Shown here: in pieces, positions 6,221-9,376 of the stretch
Layout: each line of letters begins with the position of its first letter
Position numbering within the stretch: the stretch's first letter is position 1
Source: an uncultured Lachnospiraceae bacterium
GTDB taxonomy: Bacteria > Bacillota > Clostridia > Lachnospirales > Lachnospiraceae
Assembly: GCA_902795625.1 (NCBI GenBank)
Contig: CADBLW010000210.1
Coordinates: forward strand, 1-9,376
Direction of reading: 5' to 3'
DNA length: 9,376 nucleotides
Translations under genes and position numbers: made by a program
Notes under the pieces: generated by a model
The model's database searches: none
Told to the model about the DNA's origin: nothing
The model's input: the letters and a program-made list of their open reading frames with translations, nothing else

Positions 6221-7225
6221 TTATGCTCTCTTGGTTGTCGTTCTTCCGCCCATCTCGATGTACTTGCCGGTGCCCATGGCAACGCAGCGCATGGGGTTCT
6301 CCGCCGTCATCGTGTGGATGCCGGTTCTCTCCTCGATCAGATCCTCCAGGCCGTACAGAAGCGCGCCGCCGCCGGTCAGAACGATACCGCGGTTGGCAAT
6401 GTCCGCCGCAAGCTCGGGAGGTGTCAGTTCAAGCGCGTCATGAATGGCGTTGATGATCTGCGCCGTGGGCTCGCGAAGAGCCTCCTCCGTCTCCTCCGAG
6501 GTGAGGGAGATCGTCTTCGGAAGACCGGTCACAAGGTTGCGGCCGCGGACTTCCATGGAGAGCGTCTCCGGTCTCGCGTAGCACGCGCCGATCTTGATCT
6601 TGATCTCCTCGGCCGTGCGCTCACCGATCATGAGGTTATGCTTCTTGCGCATGTATTTGACGATGGCTTCATCGAAGTCGTCGCCCGCGACCTTGACGGA
6701 GGTGCTGACTACGGCACCGCCGAGAGACGTCACGGCGATATCCGTCGTGCCGCCGCCGATGTCAACGACCATGTTTCCGCAGGGCTTGCTGATGTCAATG
6801 CCGGCGCCGATGGCTGCCGCGATGGGCTCCTCGATGATCCTTACCGTACGGGCACCTGCCTCGTAGGTAGCATCCTCCACCGCACGCTTCTCAACCTCCG
6901 TCGCGCTGCTGGGAACGCAGACGCAGACGTTGGGCTTGCGGAAACGTCTTCTGCCGATGGATTTCTGGATAAAATACTTGATCATTCGCTCCGTGACGGA
7001 GTAGTCCGAGATGACGCCCTGCTTCAGAGGACGGACGGCGACGATGTTGCCGGGTGTACGCCCGAGCATCTGACGCGCCTCCTCGCCGATGGCCTTGATC
7101 CTCGACGTGTCGCGGCTGTACGCCACAACAGAGGGCTCCTCGAGCACGACGCCCTTGCCCTTGATGTAGATGAGCACGTTGGCCGTGCCCAGATCGATTC
7201 CGAGTTCTGTATGTAATCCAAACAT
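6221..7225 (-). CDS. mreB: Rod shape-determining protein MreB/Mbl (bacterial actin)
   Basis: This 334-residue protein has all actin-fold nucleotide motifs. Phosphate-1 is ELGIDLGTANVLIY at 7-20, the IIEEPIAAAIG segment is at 130-140, phosphate-2 is VVDIGGGTTDIAV at 153-165, and the adenosine motif is GIVLTGGGALLYGL at 280-293. MreB-family filaments lie under the membrane and direct lateral cell-wall synthesis by elongation complexes. The opening MFG...LGIDLGTANVLI and the phrase GRTPGNIVAVRPLKQGVI resemble Mbl as well as MreB, and mreC/mreD are not beside it, so it may be an Mbl-type paralogue; these cannot be separated by eye. The start at 7225 follows an AAGGA ribosome binding site about 9 bases upstream. 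It has its own promoter overlapping the end of aepY and a hairpin-rich leader of about 80 bases. recD2 follows in the same direction. Confidence 0.95.
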   Translation of the reverse strand: MFGLHTELGIDLGTANVLIYIKGKGVVLEEPSVVAYSRDTSRIKAIGEEARQMLGRTPGNIVAVRPLKQGVISDYSVTERMIKYFIQKSIGRRRFRKPNVCVCVPSSATEVEKRAVEDATYEAGARTVRIIEEPIAAAIGAGIDISKPCGNMVVDIGGGTTDIAVTSLGGAVVSTSVKVAGDDFDEAIVKYMRKKHNLMIGERTAEEIKIKIGACYARPETLSMEVRGRNLVTGLPKTISLTSEETEEALREPTAQIINAIHDALELTPPELAADIANRGIVLTGGGALLYGLEDLIEERTGIHTMTAENPMRCVAMGTGKYIEMGGRTTTKRA

Positions 7226-7245
7226 AGGTTAATTCCTTCCGTACC

Positions 7246-7304
7246 GCAGGGCATTCCGCCCTGCCAAAGGCAGCTTCGCTGCTCTGCACGGCTTTTCCCC
7301 GTGC
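7246..7304 (-). other. Leader of mreB with three tandem hairpins
   Basis: Three perfect stems fill the leader between the predicted transcription start (near 7304) and the ribosome binding site: 7286-7304 (GCACGG/CCGTGC, 7-base loop), 7270-7282 (GCAGC/GCTGC, 3-base loop) and 7246-7264 (GCAGGGC/GCCCTGC, 5-base loop). An alternative stem, CTGCC/GGCAG, joining the second and third would exclude both. No T-run follows, so none is a terminator. No known RNA family is recognised. Confidence 0.5.
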
Positions 7305-7332
7305 CTTGTAAGTATATCATAGCAAAGGCACG
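7300..7332. repeat. Perfect 8-bp inverted repeat spanning the mreB -10 box
   Basis: CGTGCCTT (7300-7307) and AAGGCACG (7325-7332) are perfect inverted arms separated by 17 bases that contain the whole -10 box of the mreB promoter. The position suits an operator for a dimeric regulator. It could also be chance, or a weak hairpin at the end of the aepXY transcript, though no T-run follows. Confidence 0.45.
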
Positions 7333-7339
7333 TTTTCAA
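7311..7339 (-). promoter_or_regulatory. SigA-type promoter for mreB
   Basis: On the - strand TTGAAA (-35, 7334-7339) and TATACT (-10, 7311-7316) are 17 bases apart, and TG one base before the -10 makes it an extended -10. This is the best promoter match in the window. The -35 box overlaps the aepY stop codon (7336-7338). It would start transcription near 7304 and serve mreB, recD2 and the nucleotidyltransferase. Confidence 0.7.
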
Positions 7340-8460
7340 GACAGCGTCTTCAGATACTCCATGAAGTTCTGCTTGTTCTCAAGAGCGGTCGTCGTGGGTC
7401 TTCCGAGATCGTCCCGGGCACCGATGCTGCATTTGACCTCGATGAAGGACAGCTCATCCCGGTTTTTGGCATTCATAAGTTCCCGGTCGAGCGCTTCAAA
7501 GCTGTCGACGCACACGGCGTTCGGGTACCCGCAGGCCTTGGCTATCGCCACAAGGTCGATGCTGCCGGCCACGGTCGGCATTCCGCCCACCGTCTCGTGG
7601 GCTCCGTTGTTGATGACCACGTGGACCATGTTCTTCGGCTTGTAGCTTCCAAGCACGGCCATGGAACCCATGTGCATGAGCACCGCGCCGTCCCCGTCAA
7701 CACACCACACTCTCGTGTCCGGCTTGTTGATCGCCACTCCGAGTGCGATGGAGGAGCTGTGCCCCATGGAGCCTACTGTCAGAAAATCATACTTATGGCT
7801 CTGACCGTTGGCGACTCTCGTCTCGAACAGCTCGCGGCTCGCCTTGCCCGTGGTACTGACGATCGGGTCCTCGCCGCTTGCCTTCACGATGTGTTTTATG
7901 ATCTCCTCGCGCACCATCGTGTACTCATTCCGGTACACGACCTTCGGGGCGTCAGTCAGCGCGCCCTTGCGGATCACGAAGGCAACGTCCCTGCCCGAGG
8001 ACAGGATGCCGCGGAACTCCTCCATTTTCCGCTCGACCTCATCATCGGTCGTCTCCGGCCCGATGATGAACGCGGCGATGCCCATGTCCTCCAGAAGCTT
8101 CACCGTCACCTCGCCCTGATAGATGTGCTGGGGCTCGTCGTGGATGCCCGGCTCCCCGCGCCATCCGACGATAAATACCACCGGGATCGCGTACACCTTG
8201 TCGTTCAACAGGCTTGCCACCGGGTTGATGATGTTGCCTTCCCCGGAGTTCTGCATATAGACCACGGGCACCTTGCCGGTGGCGAGATGGTATCCCGCTG
8301 CCAGGGCGGTACAGTTGCCCTCATTGGCCGCGATCACATGGTGCTTCGCGTCAATCCCGTAGCGGTCCATCAGGTAGTTGCACAGCGCCTTCAGCTGGCT
8401 GTCCGGCACCCCCGTGTAAAAATCGGATCCGATGATCTCAACCAATCGTTCTACTTTCAT
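7336..8460 (-). CDS. aepY: Phosphonopyruvate decarboxylase
   Basis: This 374-residue thiamine-diphosphate enzyme decarboxylates 3-phosphonopyruvate to phosphonoacetaldehyde and CO2. That step pulls the unfavourable PEP mutase equilibrium towards C-P bond formation. It has the N-terminal pyrimidine-binding half with the conserved Glu47 in AANEGN and the family segment FYTGVPDSQLK at 14-24. The C-terminal half carries the ThDP/magnesium motif GDGA at 256-259, ending in NN at 284-285. NNGAHETVGGMPT and the RDDLGRPTTT stretch near 349-358 are typical of AepY rather than other ThDP decarboxylases such as sulfopyruvate decarboxylase. Length is normal. The start at 8460 has AAGGAGG six bases upstream, overlapping the stop codon of the PEP mutase gene, so the two are co-transcribed and probably translationally linked. 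The enzyme is cytoplasmic. The next step (aepZ transaminase or a phosphonoacetaldehyde reductase) is not in the window. Confidence 0.95.
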   Translation of the reverse strand: MKVERLVEIIGSDFYTGVPDSQLKALCNYLMDRYGIDAKHHVIAANEGNCTALAAGYHLATGKVPVVYMQNSGEGNIINPVASLLNDKVYAIPVVFIVGWRGEPGIHDEPQHIYQGEVTVKLLEDMGIAAFIIGPETTDDEVERKMEEFRGILSSGRDVAFVIRKGALTDAPKVVYRNEYTMVREEIIKHIVKASGEDPIVSTTGKASRELFETRVANGQSHKYDFLTVGSMGHSSSIALGVAINKPDTRVWCVDGDGAVLMHMGSMAVLGSYKPKNMVHVVINNGAHETVGGMPTVAGSIDLVAIAKACGYPNAVCVDSFEALDRELMNAKNRDELSFIEVKCSIGARDDLGRPTTTALENKQNFMEYLKTLS

Positions 8461-8470
8461 TCGTTCCTCC

Positions 8471-9376
8471 TTACAGCTCGTCGATCAGCGTGATGATCTC
8501 CTTGATCGGCATCAGCCGGTCGTCGACTTCCTTGGCTCTGTGGTATCGTAAAATGTCCTCCGCCGTCTTCTGCATCGCGGGGAACGCTGCTCTCGTCAGC
8601 TGGTTGGCGTAGATCACGATGTTCACGCCGTGGGACGCCAGCTCGTCCTCGGTGATCGTGTTGAAGCTGCTGGGCACGACGACGATCGGTGTGGTCTTAT
8701 CCTCCGCGCGGAACCGGTCACAGAACTCCAGGATCTCCGCGGGATCCTTCTTACGGCTGTGGATCATGATGCCGTCGGCACCGGCTTTGACAAAGGCAAA
8801 TGCTCTCTCCAGGGCATCCTCCATGCCGCGCTCTAAGATCAGGCTCTCGATCCGGGCGATGATCATGAAATCGTCCGTGAGCTGTGCCTTCTTGCCGGCT
8901 GCGATCTTGGCGCTCATCTCCTCGATGGTCGCCTGGGTCTGCTCCACCTCGGTGCCGAACAGGCTGTTCTTCTTGAGTCCCTTCTTGTCCTCGATGATCA
9001 CGGCGCTTACGCCCATCCGCTCCAGCGAGCGCACGGTGTACACGAAGTGCTCGGTCAGTCCGCCGGTATCGCCGTCGAAGATGATGGGCTTTGTGGTGAC
9101 CTCCATGATGTCATCGATGGTGCGGAACCGGGACGTCATGTCCACGAGCTCGATGTCAGGCTTTCCCTTCGCGGTACTGTCGCACAGGGAACTGACCCAC
9201 ATGGCGTCAAACTGATCGAGCCTGCCCTCGTGCTCCACCACGGTCTTCTCGACGATCAGACCGGTCAGTCCGCTGTGGGCCTCCATCACCTTCACGATCG
9301 GTGTCATGGAGATCAGCTGACGAAGCCTCCTGCGGCGGTACTCCGGCATTCCGAGCTTCTCCCGCAGCTGCAGGTC
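8471..9376 (-). CDS. aepX: Phosphoenolpyruvate phosphomutase (N-terminus may lie beyond window)
   Basis: This enzyme of the isocitrate lyase/PEP mutase superfamily interconverts PEP and 3-phosphonopyruvate, the entry step to nearly all natural phosphonates. Numbering from the ATG at 9349, VMEAHSGL is at 21-28, SSLCDSTAKGKPD at 53-65, the metal-binding FDGDTGG at 91-97, the catalytic loop EDKKGLKKNS at 120-129 (the EDKxxxxxNS signature separating PEP mutase from other superfamily members), IARIES with Arg166 at 164-169, and MIHSRKKDP at 195-203. The frame is open through the right edge, so 301 residues are seen. The ATG at 9349 has a GGAG about nine bases upstream and may be the true start of a stand-alone enzyme. 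The upstream codons LREKLG followed by arginines also look like the linker of PEP mutases fused to an N-terminal nucleotidyltransferase domain; the window cannot decide. It precedes aepY by 10 bases. Confidence 0.93.
   Translation of the reverse strand, partial: DLQLREKLGMPEYRRRRLRQLISMTPIVKVMEAHSGLTGLIVEKTVVEHEGRLDQFDAMWVSSLCDSTAKGKPDIELVDMTSRFRTIDDIMEVTTKPIIFDGDTGGLTEHFVYTVRSLERMGVSAVIIEDKKGLKKNSLFGTEVEQTQATIEEMSAKIAAGKKAQLTDDFMIIARIESLILERGMEDALERAFAFVKAGADGIMIHSRKKDPAEILEFCDRFRAEDKTTPIVVVPSSFNTITEDELASHGVNIVIYANQLTRAAFPAMQKTAEDILRYHRAKEVDDRLMPIKEIITLIDEL

Noticed and set aside
3935..7216. A 1093-codon open frame on the + strand antisense to recD2 and mreB
   Set aside because: It mirrors two certain - strand genes with complete motifs. 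The translation is rich in Arg, His, Asp and Leu with no recognisable domain, which is typical of the antisense shadow of GC-rich codons.
1..9376. Defence system, CRISPR array, prophage or transposon
   Set aside because: No cas-like genes, direct-repeat arrays, integrase, transposase or terminal repeats are visible. All genes are recognisable chromosomal families.

Overview
The window looks like the chromosome of a GC-rich, anaerobic low-GC-lineage Gram-positive bacterium (Firmicutes/Clostridia, most likely Lachnospiraceae-like). This is inferred from the gene content (CvfB, ComFC, RecD2 and an Mbl-like MreB close together), from strong AGGAGG-type ribosome binding sites before most starts, and from SigA-like promoters. 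No taxonomic marker gene is present, so the assignment stays an inference. Almost the whole window is coding. Only cvfB is on the + strand; the other seven genes are on the - strand.

From left to right: (1) 1-744 (-), a CPBP-family intramembrane protease cut off at its C-terminus by the window edge. (2) 745-1023, a divergent promoter region. (3) 1024-1908 (+), the S1-domain RNA-binding protein CvfB. (4) 1957-2691 (-), a ComF-family phosphoribosyltransferase-like protein, convergent with cvfB. (5) 2692-2936, a structured non-coding stretch with a terminator-type hairpin, three abutting short hairpins and a small attenuator-like hairpin. (6) 2937-3851 (-), a sugar-phosphate-type nucleotidyltransferase. 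(7) 3923-6172 (-), the RecD2 helicase. (8) 6221-7225 (-), an MreB/Mbl actin homologue with its own good promoter and a leader packed with hairpins. (9) 7336-8460 (-), phosphonopyruvate decarboxylase AepY. (10) 8471 to the right edge (-), phosphoenolpyruvate phosphomutase AepX, whose frame is still open at the edge.

The last two genes are the committed core of phosphonate (C-P bond) biosynthesis. AepX rearranges PEP to phosphonopyruvate, and AepY decarboxylates it irreversibly to phosphonoacetaldehyde, so the organism probably decorates a surface polymer or lipid with 2-aminoethylphosphonate or a related phosphonate. The 10-bp spacing of aepX and aepY, with the aepY ribosome binding site overlapping the aepX stop, indicates one operon. 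mreB, recD2 and the nucleotidyltransferase follow in the same direction with 48- and 71-base gaps and are probably one transcript from the mreB promoter, ending at the hairpin near 2867-2901. comF lies beyond that hairpin.

No mobile element, tRNA, rRNA, CRISPR array or defence system is visible. The non-gene signals most worth checking are a 9-base word, CGGAAAATG, found eight times on the two strands (about one per 1.2 kb, half of them between genes), the structured leaders of comF and mreB, and a perfect 8-bp inverted repeat around the mreB -10 box.
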